Source of the DNA: Crossaster papposus
Taxonomy: Eukaryota; Echinodermata; Asteroidea; Velatida; Solasteridae
Direction of reading: 5' to 3'
Assembly: GCA_037893245.1 (NCBI GenBank)
Contig: JBAIAA010000414.1
Location: forward strand, 1,898,001-1,962,000
DNA length: 64,000 nucleotides
The position numbers and the translations under genes are program-made. Each line of letters starts with the position of its first letter. The stretch's first letter is position 1. Below the pieces are notes generated by a model, which searched no databases, had not been told where the DNA came from, and worked only from the letters and a program-made list of their open reading frames with translations. Positions 12,286 through 23,298 of the stretch are shown one piece after another.

Positions 12286-12480
12286 TATCGCGACCTACGC
12301 AACCTAGAAACATTGCGTAGCTTACGCAATTTTTTATGGCGCAAGGCCTCGGCTTACGCCATTTTTGAAAATGGCATAACTTTCGTGAAATGGGCGTAAG
12401 TTTGTTGCGCAGCTTACGCAATAAAATGTTGCGCAAGCGGGCTTACGCAGTTGCGTAAGGTTTCGTGAAATCGGCTGCAG

Positions 12481-13310
12481 AACATTTGCCCAAGTTGCCC
12501 AGGTAACACCTGCGACACGCACTGTATGCATGGTACAGACATACTTCCCCAATGTGTTAACATTGAGAGAGAAGAGACATTAAAATACAATTCAATATCA
12601 GAGGCAGTTTACTATTCAGGCGCGGATCTCGGATTTGTTTAGACGGGGGGCACACCCAAAACTGGAAAAATACGAGCGCGAAGCCCATTACAGCGTGGGG
12701 TCGGGGCCCGCTCAAGGGCCTGGGAAATGTTTGGATTCTATATATTTTGTGGTGCAATCTGAGGCCTTTTTCCTCTGATTTTCTTTGCTAAATGTAAAAT
12801 AAATAACACCAATGCGGATAACACCAATGTCCGGCCTCGCTCTACCGCTGCGAGTAGGGACCCTGAGAGGGCTCCAAAAATTAGACACAGCAGATCCTCT
12901 GATCCGATCCTCCTCCCTTTCTTTTCTCTCACCTCCCCCTCACCATGAAAATGTTGCTATTGATAACCAGCGCAACCAACCGCGGTAGGTTGGTCGCGAA
13001 TATTCGACTAGACTAGTCCAACCGTTGTTGACTAAGGTAGGTTCGATCAAAGTTAGTCGAACTATGGTTAACTATATAGTCCTTGATCGAACTTGCTAAG
13101 AGCAGCCGATTTCTGATCCTACAGCGCCCTCAAGCGGCGAAAACGCCAAGCGAGGACCTCAAAATCGGGATTGTAAATCGGGATAACAATTTACAATCGC
13201 GACTTCATTAACGAATGAAATACTCGCGCATGCGTGTTGGTTCACGTGCGAGTTCTTTTACGATAAAGAATGTCCTTACCGCACGACTAACTCGACTGTG
13301 CGCGTGCGTC
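12481..13310. other. Intergenic, no gene recognised
   Basis: Mixed composition. The stretch at 12619-12725 (GGCGCGGATCTCGGATTTG...GGGGGGCACACCC) resembles common dispersed repeats of invertebrate genomes. ORFs are short and featureless. Confidence 0.35.
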
Positions 13311-13313
13311 TTG

Positions 13314-13749
13314 GGGTGCGTTCCACTTACGCGAACTGTTTGCGCGAACGTTCGCCTGCGTTTTGAGTTGGCGTTAGTTGAAGTGGAACGATATTTAAAA
13401 AAATACGTTTTCAAAATGGCGGCGCCCGGTGACAGTGACGTCGTTTGGTTGGCTGCTTTTTGTCCAACTCATTATTTTTTGTTAAAGATCCCTGTGACTG
13501 CTCAAAACAACCCACCGTTTATAACGAAAAGTATGAAACGTAAATCAAAACGGTAAAAAGAAAACCGTCGGCTGCTAACTTCTCCGCCATCTTTAAAATA
13601 CGTCACTGGCCAACAGCGAACAGCTCGAAATGCCGTTCGCCGTTTTCGCTAACGTTTGCCAACATAATTGGCCAACATTGCGTTCCACTCACGCTAACAA
13701 CGCTAACGTTGGCCAACGTTGGCAACGTTCGCTTGAGCGGAACGCACCC
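13314..13749. mobile_element. MITE with GGGTGCGTTCC ends, copy A
   Basis: Inverted ends GGGTGCGTTCCACTTACGC and the complement, with TTG on both sides (13311-13313, 13750-13752). A closely similar copy of nearly the same length lies at 27263-27699. The 3-bp target duplication suggests a Harbinger-type MITE. The interior is rich in AACGTT/GCGAACGTTCGC words and carries CAAAATGGCGGCGCCCGG. Confidence 0.85.
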
Positions 13750-14105
13750 TTGGTGAGTAGCATTTGGAATGCAACTTTCACGTGAAGTTCACGGTACGCG
13801 GTGAACACGATAAACACGACGCTATATTGGAACGCGGCACATAACGCACGCGCACTGCGCCCTCTCTCTGAACAGTGTGGTTTTTTTTAACTAGAGAGGG
13901 CGTGAACTGATTTTCAGTCCGCACGCGCTAGCGCTATGCCCACCGACGTCGTCTGCTTTGCTCAAAGGCTTTTGGCGGCAAAACAAGTCACACATTTAGG
14001 CATATATTCTGAAAATGAAGATTTGACGTAGGCTTAGGTTTGACGTAAGCTGAGGTTTGACGTAAGTATTGTTTGTAAAGTAAATCATTTGTTTGTAGCC
14101 TATAC

Positions 14106-14857
14106 CAGGGGGGGGGGGGGGGGGGGGGGGCGGAGGGGGGGCCCAAGAAAGTGCGCCACCAACGTTGAAATGTATCTCATTCGTTCTTCCACGCTCATGA
14201 GCCACACATCTCACACAGTAAATACGTATGATCGCTACCGCGAAGCGCACCATTGAAACACGTACAGATTTGCTCCGTGTATCGCTCTCTGCATTTAGTG
14301 ATTCATACAACGTCCGCAAAGCCAGGTACGCAGGCACGATCTACACGGATTTTGTTTGGGGCGATGTCATTTTCTGCCATTTTCGTTCGAAAACAACACG
14401 ATAAAACGCAAGGGGGTCACAGGCAGATTTTTTAAAAATTCAGTATATCACTGCTACATCCTTTTTTAACGTATCCATGGAAAAAAATGAGTGGGGTCAA
14501 AGCACGATTTTTCACAATTTATCGATTATTATTGCCCTTTTTAGGGGAGGTATTTGTTAACGTCGTTTGAGTATTTGTGCATAATCTCCACGCGCATCAA
14601 CGGTACGTCAACGCTTAATTTTTTCGACTGCTTTTTTCATTTTCAATACAATTTTTGCCATTGGATGATAAACATTAAGGTAAATAACAACCTTGTACAA
14701 CTACAAAAGACAAGATGTTAAGATTGGATGCCAAAAACTCTTTATTTTTCGAGTGAGAAAATTGTTCCCCCCTAATTTAGAATGGACGGTACCACAGCGT
14801 TTCGCAATCACAGCCTCGAAGGGCCCCCCCGCCGCACCCCCCCCCCCCCCCCCCCCT
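14106..14857. mobile_element. Non-autonomous hAT element with expanded G/C termini
   Basis: The ends are CAGGGGG... and ...CCCCCTG, and the 8-bp flanks GCCTATAC (14098-14105 and 14858-14865) are identical. An 8-bp target duplication with CAGGG/CCCTG ends is typical of hAT. The terminal G and C runs are unusually long (over 20 bases at the left end). No transposase is present. Confidence 0.85.
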
Positions 14858-14865
14858 GGCCTATA

Positions 14866-17538
14866 CTAAGGTTTATCGTTAATCCGAACCGCAATGCTTG
14901 AATGATCTACTCCGAGTTACTGGACTCTCTAGAATCTAGTTATCGCTTTTTTAACATTTGGACTAGACCAAGTTACTGGCCTCTAGTTATCGCTTTTTTT
15001 ACATTTGGACATCATCTGGCGCTAGTACTAGTAGGCCGCCTCCTCTTTTTTTTTTCTTTTTTTTTTGAAAAAAATAATAAATTTGATCATTTTGGTAAAA
15101 AAAAATATAAAAAAATGTAAAGATAATACAATTTTAAGATCGTATTTTAGACTTTAGCATCGCTGTGTACATGCTCTGAAAATTTTCAGGAAGGCTAGGG
15201 TGTGACGTGAAGTCGTGTACGGTGTATACATGATCGACCCACATGAATTTTGATTTTTAATCGTGGGTCAACCATGTTTTAATTTTAAATTGGAAGATAG
15301 GGTGTGACATGTTCACTACATGACTCGAATTAAGATGTGTCGGGCGGCCATTTTGAGAAAAAAAAGAAGAAAAAAAAGCCTCCTCCTTCCTTTTTTAGAA
15401 AAGGCATGACGCTAAACATGTTTTTTTTTTATTTGGCCTAAGGGATCAGCCATAAGGTTCTCTAGAGTTTTTAGCTCTTTGAGTTTTATCTCTGGTTTTT
15501 CACCCTGGGTATAAAATAACAAAAAGAAAGTTAGGCTTTCTTGAATTGGCTCGATGTTCACGTTTTTGTATTAATATAAAGAAAAGCCTCAACCAAGTAG
15601 TAAAGATTGTATAATGTTCTGTTAAAAATGTGGAATGATGTAAATATATTGGCCGACGCTAGCCAGGCGGCAGGCTACATCCAATTATAATTGGTGTTTG
15701 GATACTGGATTGTATGAGTTTGGTACAGGTAGCGCAAAGTATTGCGCATAGAACATACGGGGTGAGGCAGACGATATGTATTTTCCTGATTGGTTATTAC
15801 CGAAAATGCGTTTTTCCACATTTAGTGTTTAGTCGTCTTATCTATACTAAACACATAGTACAACTCCAGAACTTATTTACATAAGGCGATATCTAGCACT
15901 TGGAGCGCCGCCTATGTTCCGCCGTTTATACTATAATTATTTGAATGAAATACATCATGATCTGTCAAAATGATAAAATGAACTAATATTCACAAGCATT
16001 AATTCGTCATTCGTCAGTTTTAGATTTATCATGTTAGTTAAACTTCTACTACTTCGTCGGAGATGGCGACGTCCAGTCAAAAACAGAGATGACAAATAAA
16101 TTGCTCTGAAAACCTGTGCCCCAAAACAGTCAGCGATCTCCTTAGCCAGGCGTTGGGCATCGCCTTGATGACAAAATTTTGCGGCTGTATATAGCTTTTT
16201 CACAAAACTTTTAAAATGCATGTTGTTACAGTGAAGTGCTCGCTAGAGCTGATTGTATGGCCGTACATACCCATGTTTCATACCCCGGCCAACGCCCCGT
16301 TGCGTAACACCACCTGGCATAACTATGCATTGTTCAAATCTCTTTCCCGCGAAACGTGGAAAATGGTTATTCCCGCCAGTCAGAAACCGTTGCGTCACAA
16401 AATGTTGGTATGCAGCGCGATGCGGGCGCCCTATAACGTACGCCGTAGACCACGCAGTGACCTTCGCTGAACGTCTTGTTTAACTGCTATAATCGCTCGA
16501 AAGATTCCGAGCAGAAATGTGTTAGTTAATTTGCAGAGTTAATTCGCTTTGGTGTTTAAATTTGTGATGAGTGAAACCACCTTGCTCTGTGGTTAAAACC
16601 TCCTAAACGAATGATAACCCCTTTGATTTCAAGGGAAACGTAGTTTTTGCAGGTATAAATTAACTGTTTGCCAAAATGACGCACGACCTCACTAGATTTG
16701 AGGCTAATACTGACGTACGTTCGATACACTGGAATAAAAAAAAAAACGTCCCGCGCCGCGGCACCACATTACTAACCCCTAAAGCGATGCTGCAGCGGGC
16801 CGGGCCGGTTGTAGCTTGCTGCCCCGTACCACACAATGCTATTAAAAGTCTGTACATTTTGCGCAATGCATACGTGCACACACGTTTGTTTATGGTGTAA
16901 ATCGAGGAGTTTCTTTTGTTCCTCTCGATAATTTCCTTTGTTTGTACTTTTTTTCCGACGGCTTTCATTGGTTTTGTACACGAATCTCAATCGAGGTCGT
17001 CCTCGATTCTAACCCTAACCCCAATTCACCTTCGTGTCGCCAGGCATGTGTCCATTAATACACCATAAGCAAACGCACACATACTCTTGTGTATACACAC
17101 GGTCATATCCTTTGTATTTGTGTATAATATATGATTCATGGTGATGCTCAAACTCGGTCGCTGATTGGATCCCTCGGAAAAGCGAGGGAGAATTGTCGAA
17201 AGCTAAGGTTAAAGTTAAGAATTGTTTGCCAACTAACGCAAGACCCTTGTGAGGTTCCAAAATCATGTACGTTTGTCAAACGCCGTCTACATTGCGAACA
17301 TGGATGCAGCTGCATTTTGTAAACTACGCATGCGTGAGACCAGAACGCACACGAAGCCGGGATTTCGAAAAAACACGACGTTAACAAATCTGCCGAAATA
17401 ACACAAGGGTCTTGGGCAAGACTATATAACATGAGGCGCATAAAGCCGGGGATTCGTTTTTTGTCAATATCAAGATGACTCCATGAAATCCATACTCGAC
17501 ACTTCAAAAAATCCACGAGTGATAAAGACGTTCCTAAT
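14866..17538. other. Intergenic, no gene recognised
   Basis: Contains a short tandem duplication (CTAGTTATCGCTTTTTT...ACATTTGGAC) at about 14930-15010, T-rich tracts, a fragment of the FReD 5'-flank block at about 15757-15800 (GGTGAGGCAGACGATATGT...TGATTGGTTA), a lone CTAACCCTAACCCC word near 17010, and a short block near 17379-17425 (GTTAACAAATCTGCCGAAATAA) repeated at 17649-17698. The GC-richer stretch at 16250-16480 has overlapping ORFs, but none shows a known domain. Confidence 0.4.
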
Positions 17539-17542
17539 TTAA

Positions 17543-17770
17543 AGGTAGGATACACCATTTGTAAGTGCTTGAATTATTAGGAATATGTGGATGTGAGGGG
17601 GGGGGGGTGTATTTTATAGTAAATATCGTTTAACTGACCTGTCCGCAGACGTTAACGAATCTGCGCGGGCGCCAAAATAACACAAGAGCAAGACTAGTGT
17701 TCAACCGGCGTCAGGCAGTTCGAATTTTTTTTTGGGGGGGGTCTTCCGGGATCGCCGTACACGTCAGGTA
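17543..17770. mobile_element. TTAA MITE, truncated at the minisatellite (unit 2 outer edge)
   Basis: Starts after TTAA (17539-17542) with AGGTAGGATACACCATTTG, then runs through the MITE interior in the orientation opposite to the unit copies (GTATTTTATAGTAAATATCGTTTAACTGACC). It stops near GATCGCCGTAC, where the 12-mer array begins. Its G run (17598-17607) is an expansion of a shorter run seen in other copies. Confidence 0.7.
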
Positions 17771-18427
17771 TTGAGGTCCAGGGCGAGGTCCAGGGCGAGG
17801 TCCAGGGCGAGGTCCAGGGCGAGGTCCAGGGCGAGGTCCAGGGCGAGGTCCAGGGCGAGGTCCAGGGCGAGGTCCAGGGCGAGGTCCAGGGCGAGGTCCA
17901 GGGCGAGGTCCAGGGCGAGGTCCAGGGCGAGGTCCAGGGCGAGGTCCAGGGCGAGGTCCAGGGCGAGGTCCAGGGCGAGGTCCAGGGCGAGGTCCAGGGC
18001 GAGGTCCAGGGCGAGGTCCAGGGCGAGGTCCAGGGCGAGGTCCAGGGCGAGGTCCAGGGCGAGGTCCAGGGCGAGGTCCAGGGCGAGGTCCAGGGCGAGG
18101 TCCAGGGCGAGGTCCAGGGCGAGGTCCAGGGCGAGGTCCAGGGCGAGGTCCAGGGCGAGGTCCAGGGCGAGGTCCAGGGCGAGGTCCAGGGCGAGGTCCA
18201 GGGCGAGGTCCAGGGCGAGGTCCAGGGCGAGGTCCAGGGCGAGGTCCAGGGCGAGGTCCAGGGCGCGGCCAGGGCGCGGCCAGAAGTTGTGGATCTACAT
18301 CTGTAGAATACTGTGCAAATTCCTTAATTGCATATCCCATACAGGGACAGGTGTTTGGAGCATAAACCTCAGTTGCCTTACACCTGCCAATCACGCTGCG
18401 ATAATTACACACTCGTAAACTCAACAT
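17711..18427 (-). other. Conserved ORF with a long Pro-Arg-Pro-Gly repeat (unit 2)
   Basis: From ATG 18427 the minus strand reads [17 protein letters not shown]...[11 protein letters not shown]...[14 protein letters not shown] and then PRPG repeated through the 41-copy 12-mer array, ending in a short tail (...QKKIRTA). The non-repeat part is shared with units 1 and 4. Relative to unit 1 it has one 12-nt deletion and relative to unit 4 one 6-nt difference, all multiples of three. Against coding: a 12-bp period keeps every frame open, the ATG is absent in units 3 and 4, and unit 3 has a stop. If translated it would be extremely cationic and proline-rich. It lies on the same strand as the FReD gene and about 2.06 kb downstream of it. 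Confidence 0.3.
17773..18288. repeat. Homogeneous 12-bp minisatellite, 41 perfect copies
   Basis: Positions 17773-18264 are 41 uninterrupted identical copies of GAGGTCCAGGGC, followed by two 11-bp GCGGCCAGGGC-like units and the conserved boundary AGAAGTTGTGG. Each unit contains one CpG. The absence of any variant, against heavily variant arrays at 37132 and 53395, indicates very recent expansion, or assembly correction. Confidence 0.97.
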
Positions 18428-20488
18428 GAACAACCTAAATTAACTGAAACAAATTACTCGTGGATTGGTTCTTGTCGCTCAGTTTATTCAACGTCATTGG
18501 TCTTTTTGTATTGGAACCATTTTTGTATCGCAATATACAAGCAAAAAGTAAAATGTGCTTATTAATTAAGATTGTTTTTTGCCCTCCTACTCGATATTTA
18601 TGTGGTAATTTTCAACTAATTTCAATTATAAGCACTTATCCAAATAATGCATAATGTCATAATAGCGATTAAGTAAAATTGTTACAAATGATTACCATAT
18701 TTCTTACAAACGACACCCCATAAAACCTAGTTTCAAAAACATGATCACCAGTGAACAAAAGCTAACAATGCCAAGAAGCATGAAAAAATTTATTTTTTAT
18801 TTTTTTGGTCACAAGAAACAACTATAAACCTTCTTGTTTTAAAATTGTGCAGACAAATAATGAATAATGACATCAGAACAAATACATCTGTGTAATTCAG
18901 ATTCTCTTGGTTTTGTGGTTTACAGTATTTTCGTGGGAAAGTAACTGGAATAAAACAATATGATGAAAACTTTTAATCTTTTGTTATAAGAGAAATAACA
19001 CTTGCCACAAATTCTAAGCTGATGTCATTTTGTGCAACATTCTATTCGTGCAATACAAATATTATCAATGCATACATGTACGAATAACACTTATTTTCTA
19101 AGCTGACATTACTTGTGGAACTATAATTGAAATCCAAGTAACAAATTGTTTTCACATACGCTGTATTTATAATTTAGCAAGAACAGTTTTCACAATGTTC
19201 CGTTATATGAACCTTATTCAAGAGGAAGCCATTTTGGTTGTGTTTCCTGGATGTATCCGATAAATTGTGAATTGTTTAATGGGATGGTGCCAGACTATTT
19301 TTGAATTCTAGCCTCACTTTCAATATTTTTTTGAAATGTGGCATGAAACATAAAGGTATGTTTAATCACAAATGTTTTATTATTCATCAGAGACGACTGG
19401 TGTTATTTGGTAATTAACTTTATGTCATTGTTTTCATTTTTATCTGCAAGTTAAAACAAAATGACGATTTTACCTCACTTTCAATTATTATGGCCGACTC
19501 GTGAATAAATCTCATAGTGACGGATGCTGTACGTAGCCCTGCAATGTTGGCGAAAGTTATCATTTAAAGGAGAATTTAACTTCAAATTCGAAAAGACCAC
19601 CATGCCTTTTTTTATAATGTAATCGGCAGGTTGTTGTACATATATGAGTGAACCCTTGTGTGTGTGATTGCGCCTATAATTTTGCTGTTAAAAAAGGGAA
19701 ATCGGAGTGAAAATAAACTTAGTCTAAATTCGAGGCAGCTTCGGTTGAACTCGGCTACAATTTAGCATTGCGATATGATCAAATATAGCCGTTGTTTCGT
19801 GAGATGTACAACAAATAATGGGTATTCTTTTATAATAAGCAAAACAAAAAACAGTTGACCTATTAAAGGTAGGATACACCATTTGCAGATATCTACCGAA
19901 TTATTAAGAAATATCTTACTTATTTGAAAATAAATATTGTCTCTGAAGAAGATCTTGTTAAGATCAAAATATTAGGCCCTCTTAACTCATTTGATAAATA
20001 TTGTTTGTTAGCATCCAGCAAAACTATGCGCTAGATATCCTGTAATTGTTTGGAAAAATTGAATTTTATAAAAATAAATCATGATCGCCGGACGGCGATC
20101 GTGGAAAAAACAAGAACAACATAAGAACAACTGCCTGACGCCGGTTGAAAACGAACGCCGTTTTTCTGGCTTTTCTCAGCATCTAGGATTGTAAAACTTC
20201 AGACAGGTCAGTTACTTAAACGATATTTTCTATCAAATACAACTCCCAAATCCACCCATTCCTGATAATTCAAGCAATTACCAATGGTGTATTCTACCTT
20301 TAACACGTTGACAAAGTGATAGTAACATTTCAATTAACTGCTAAACATTATTCCATAGAAACATTTTTTGGCAGTTTTATAACAATTATAAAAGACTCTG
20401 GGTATTAATGAATAATATGGTTGAGCAATGATTTACAGGTGCCAACTAAAACAAGTACATTTCAAAATTAATATCAACAATGCAACAT
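18428..20488. other. Conserved 3' flank of FReD unit 2
   Basis: Homologous to 180-2249 throughout, with the TTAA MITE at 19867-20299. No gene or RNA recognised. Confidence 0.7.
19867..20299. mobile_element. TTAA MITE (unit-2 copy)
   Basis: TTAA at 19863-19866 and 20300-20303; same terminal repeats as the unit-1 copy; hairpin at 20080-20103 (CATGATCGCCG / CGGCGATCGTG). Confidence 0.85.
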
Positions 20489-21536
20489 TCATGGTCCAAT
20501 TTCACGCGTTTTCATGCTACATGCTTTCATGGAATAACCCGATTTCCATGAGTCCCATCGCACGCCTTGAACACGATTCTTGTCTAGGTAATATACACCA
20601 TTTAAGTGAGAATAGAAACAGCTATTAAACCACCAGCCTCCTGCGTACAGTTGTGCACAATTGTTTTGTGTCGCATCATTGTCACGAAAAGGGGTGTCCT
20701 TTTTGATACGTGTTCATACTATTTCCCTGATACCCAAGAGAGTCACCGGTAGTGCTGCTGGCATCGTATTGGTCATATATTAGATTGTACCCACCTGGGG
20801 ATATTTTGAAATCTGAGTATTTTGCCCATGCCGTGTTACCGTCCCAGTCCTCTAAATCAACTCGTAGCTCCCATGATCCACGTAAATCGTTGGACGTCAG
20901 AGTCACCAAGTTGTCATTACCCAACCAGAACTCACCAGACAGATCTCCAAAGCCAGACTGGTAGTCGGTCCAGTTACGGTAGAAGTCCACGCTGCCATCT
21001 TGTCGCCTCTGAAACACGATCCATCCCCCGCCGTCAGTTTCCATGTCACAGTAGACACGAAGACCGTCATTGCCGAATCCCTCTGGGTAGATTGTGTAGA
21101 TACCGCTTGGACGATAACCGGCATCTAAGAGCATCTTGCAACTTCTGTAGCGATTCAAGGAACTATCAGCCAGTGAGTACAGAGGTGTGTCCTCATCTGC
21201 ATCAAAGTACACGCTCCCTTGAGTTGCATTGAAGTAGTCGAGATGCTGCCGTCTTATGGCAAGGTTTAACTCACATATTTTACTGCAGTCATTAAAGTTA
21301 AACGACTTGCAATGTTGATCCATGCTGCATTCACGTCCGCAGATGACACGAGATCGTACAATTTTGGTTGCAAACGCAAACCCTTTTAGGGCGCGATTTT
21401 CTGCGGCATAAAACGCATGTTTCCCTGCATAAGAAGTTTCATATCCAGAGACGGACGAGGTAGCTCCCTGACATATGATGAATATTATGTGAAATAGTTG
21501 CAACCAAGTAAAAGTCAGTTTCGCCATTGCTTCCAT
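20489..21536 (-). pseudogene. PAN + fibrinogen-related lectin, paralogue 2, disabled by an 11-bp deletion
   Basis: The reading frame from ATG 21536 encodes a likely signal peptide ([19 protein letters not shown]), a PAN/apple-like module and most of a FReD, but ends with TGA after ...QKGHPFS (284 codons, to 20682). Compared with paralogue 4, 11 bp are missing at about 20695. The lost bases lie just before the calcium-site motif, and the rest of the domain (DNDA..., WWFNSC, LNGVYY, SMKACSMKTREIGP) is still present in the shifted frame down to a stop at 20489, with one further in-frame loss of two codons. The truncated product would lack the calcium site and second disulfide. Little other decay is visible, so inactivation is recent, or the short form is still made. 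Confidence 0.88.
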
Positions 21537-21736
21537 TACTTAAAGGGTTCGTTAAAATCAGATAACTTAACGTCGATCACAGTTTGTTTTATTTGTTTTT
21601 GTATAATGTGCGCCACATAATTATAGTTGAAATCACGGGAAGAAAATCTAGCGAGTTGTCGTGTCCGATTGAACTATCCACACTGGTTGTTCAACGCCTA
21701 AAAGTCAAGCCGTACTGCTTTCGGTGCTGTCCTCTC

Positions 21737-21810
21737 TATATAAATGGTAGGATGCTCCTGTGAAACAGAGGCCTGGCGATTGTGTATCTCTCATTCTCTC
21801 TGATTGGTTA
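21737..21810 (-). promoter_or_regulatory. CCAAT/TATA-like promoter block of FReD 2
   Basis: On the minus strand TAACCAATCAGAGAG (21797-21810) is followed about 60 bp downstream by TTTATATA (21737-21744), some 200 bp before the ATG. The CCAAT context CTCTCTGATTGGTTA is also found upstream of genes 1 (about 4063) and 3 (about 42259). Start site not proven. Confidence 0.45.
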
Positions 21811-21999
21811 TCTTAGTGAGTACGTCATTCACGTCAGTGACTGTAATTGGTCATTATTCCTGCAGTTACAAACCGTAGCCTTTGATTGGCTAATGTTTTA
21901 TCGTAAGCTGATAACCGCATCGTTCTGTGAGATTCTGGATAAACGTTAAGCGCTGAAGTGCAGTCTTAATTCGTTTGAAATAATTGTCGTCATGCCACG

Positions 22000-22345
22000 C
22001 CAAACAAAGACACGGGCAATCTGAAGATTGCATACGCGTTCATATCAATTTTACGCTGGTTGATTCCATTCTCAAAACTTGAATGAGAAAGTCAGAGATA
22101 AAGTCGTCTATATATTAAGAGGAGGCTTTACATTATTATATCTCATACAAATGACAACACGAACTGTCCACGATATTGATTTTGTTCCAGTGAATCTAGT
22201 GGCAATAAGAGGCAATTCTCTGGTAACTATGGTAACTCCTTCTACCGAAGGCCACAAGCTGATTACGTTCAAAGAAGATACTAAACCTGAAATGACAGCC
22301 TGAATTTTAATGAAGTCGCAAATATTATGAGTTGCGTTACAAAAC
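22000..22345. other. Shared distal 5'-flank block (unit 2)
   Basis: Contains ACGCTGGTTGATTCCATTCTC, AAGAGGAGGCTTTAC and the GTTCCAGTGAATCTAGTG...GGTAACT...CTTCTACCGAAGGC block, also seen at 3640-3840, 34247-34440 and 36180-36400. The plus-strand reading DFVPVN...TPSTEGHKLITFK is partly kept at 36290-36390 (LVPVNLMRQRGNYLVTMPT), but the frame is not kept at 3700-3840. Confidence 0.45.
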
Positions 22346-22403
22346 AAAATCTAGACTCCTTTGAACTTACATCATCGCCATCACTAACAAAAAAAATACT
22401 TAA

Positions 22404-23294
22404 GAGGGGGTCAACGTAAATATTTCAAATAAGTGTTCTCGTCAATAATTTGTTTTTTAAATATAAAAGGACTTGGTAAGCAAGTAACGAAAATAGAACT
22501 TACATTTTGTTATGGCCTGTTGCCATGCTAACAGGCCATTGAAAAAACAGGACAAAAAATCACCCAGCCAAAATGCTAATTTATATGACCAAATCAACTA
22601 TATCATAACAAAGAATCATCATTGCCCTTTCTTGAGAACAAAATAACATGTTTTAAATGTCACCCTTATGCTATTTTTGGAACATGCGTTTGTCACCCTT
22701 ATGCTATTTTTGGAACATGCGTTAAAGCTTGTTTTAAAACTTGTAAAATTGTATTTTTTACCCTATTTTTGTCCCTCAAAAAGTCAACTTGCCCTGCAGG
22801 GGTTTCATAATATTTTCCTTTTTGGATTTGATTAGAGCCAACATTGGTCTTTTTATATCTGCTGGGAAATGTTTTGGGGATTATATCATCTTTAGGCAGT
22901 ACTGCATCAAAAATTGTTATTTTTCAAGAAAACTGGGAAAATAAAATTGTGAGGTTTTTTTTGGTTTAAGGTAATATACATACACAAATTGTACTTGTAT
23001 GAATCTGGCTCCTTTTTCAAATTATAAGAGTGAGTTGTAGGCCTGTGAATTACTCCTACTGAATAAGCAGCATTTTTAACGGCGAAAATCTAGGCTACCC
23101 CCCTCCACAGTATTTCTTACCTATACCGTTGATAACATTCTATTAGTGGCATATACAAGGAGGAAACAATACTCGTTGTGAACAAAAACATTATTTATAC
23201 AGAACCCAACTAAAGCATTGCTCACCAAGTCCTTTCATATTAAACCAAATAAATGCTGAGGACACTTATATAAAATATTTACGTGGACCCACTC
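22404..23294. mobile_element. TTAA-flanked element with GAGTGGGTCCACG ends
   Basis: TTAA at 22400-22403 and 23295-23298. The left end GAGGGGGTCAACGTAAATATT matches the complement of the right end, GAGTGGGTCCACGTAAATATT, and the similarity continues to GGACTTGGTRAGC about 85 bp in. No transposase. A 32-bp tandem duplication (CACCCTTATGCTATTTTTGG...) lies at 22660-22722. A second, rearranged copy forms the core of the inverted duplication at 43563-46215. Confidence 0.75.
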
Positions 23295-23298
23295 TTAA

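Larger units (their letters stand above)
5761..12477. mobile_element. PIF/Harbinger DNA transposon, apparently autonomous
   Basis: The ends are perfect 17-bp inverted repeats, CAGCCGATTTCACGAAA at 5761 and its complement ending at 12477, flanked by CAG at 5758-5760 and 12478-12480. A 3-bp target duplication is the Harbinger signature. Subterminal regions (5780-5880 and 12305-12460) are rich in GCGTAAG/CTTACGC words, likely transposase or Myb-partner sites. It carries the usual pair of genes, a Myb/SANT-like protein on plus and a HARBI1-like nuclease on minus, converging. Between them, other elements have inserted (8232-8905). Both coding sequences are uninterrupted after splicing, so the copy may be young or active. 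Confidence 0.9.

Noticed and set aside
16250-16483. Possible bacterial insertion or gene in a GC-richer stretch
   Set aside because: Overlapping short ORFs in two frames with no recognisable motif and no ribosome-binding context; composition alone is not enough.
17008-17026. Telomere-like CTAACCCTAACCCC
   Set aside because: Only about two repeat units, with no array; another lone AACCCTAACCC lies near 38623. Chance or minor interstitial words.
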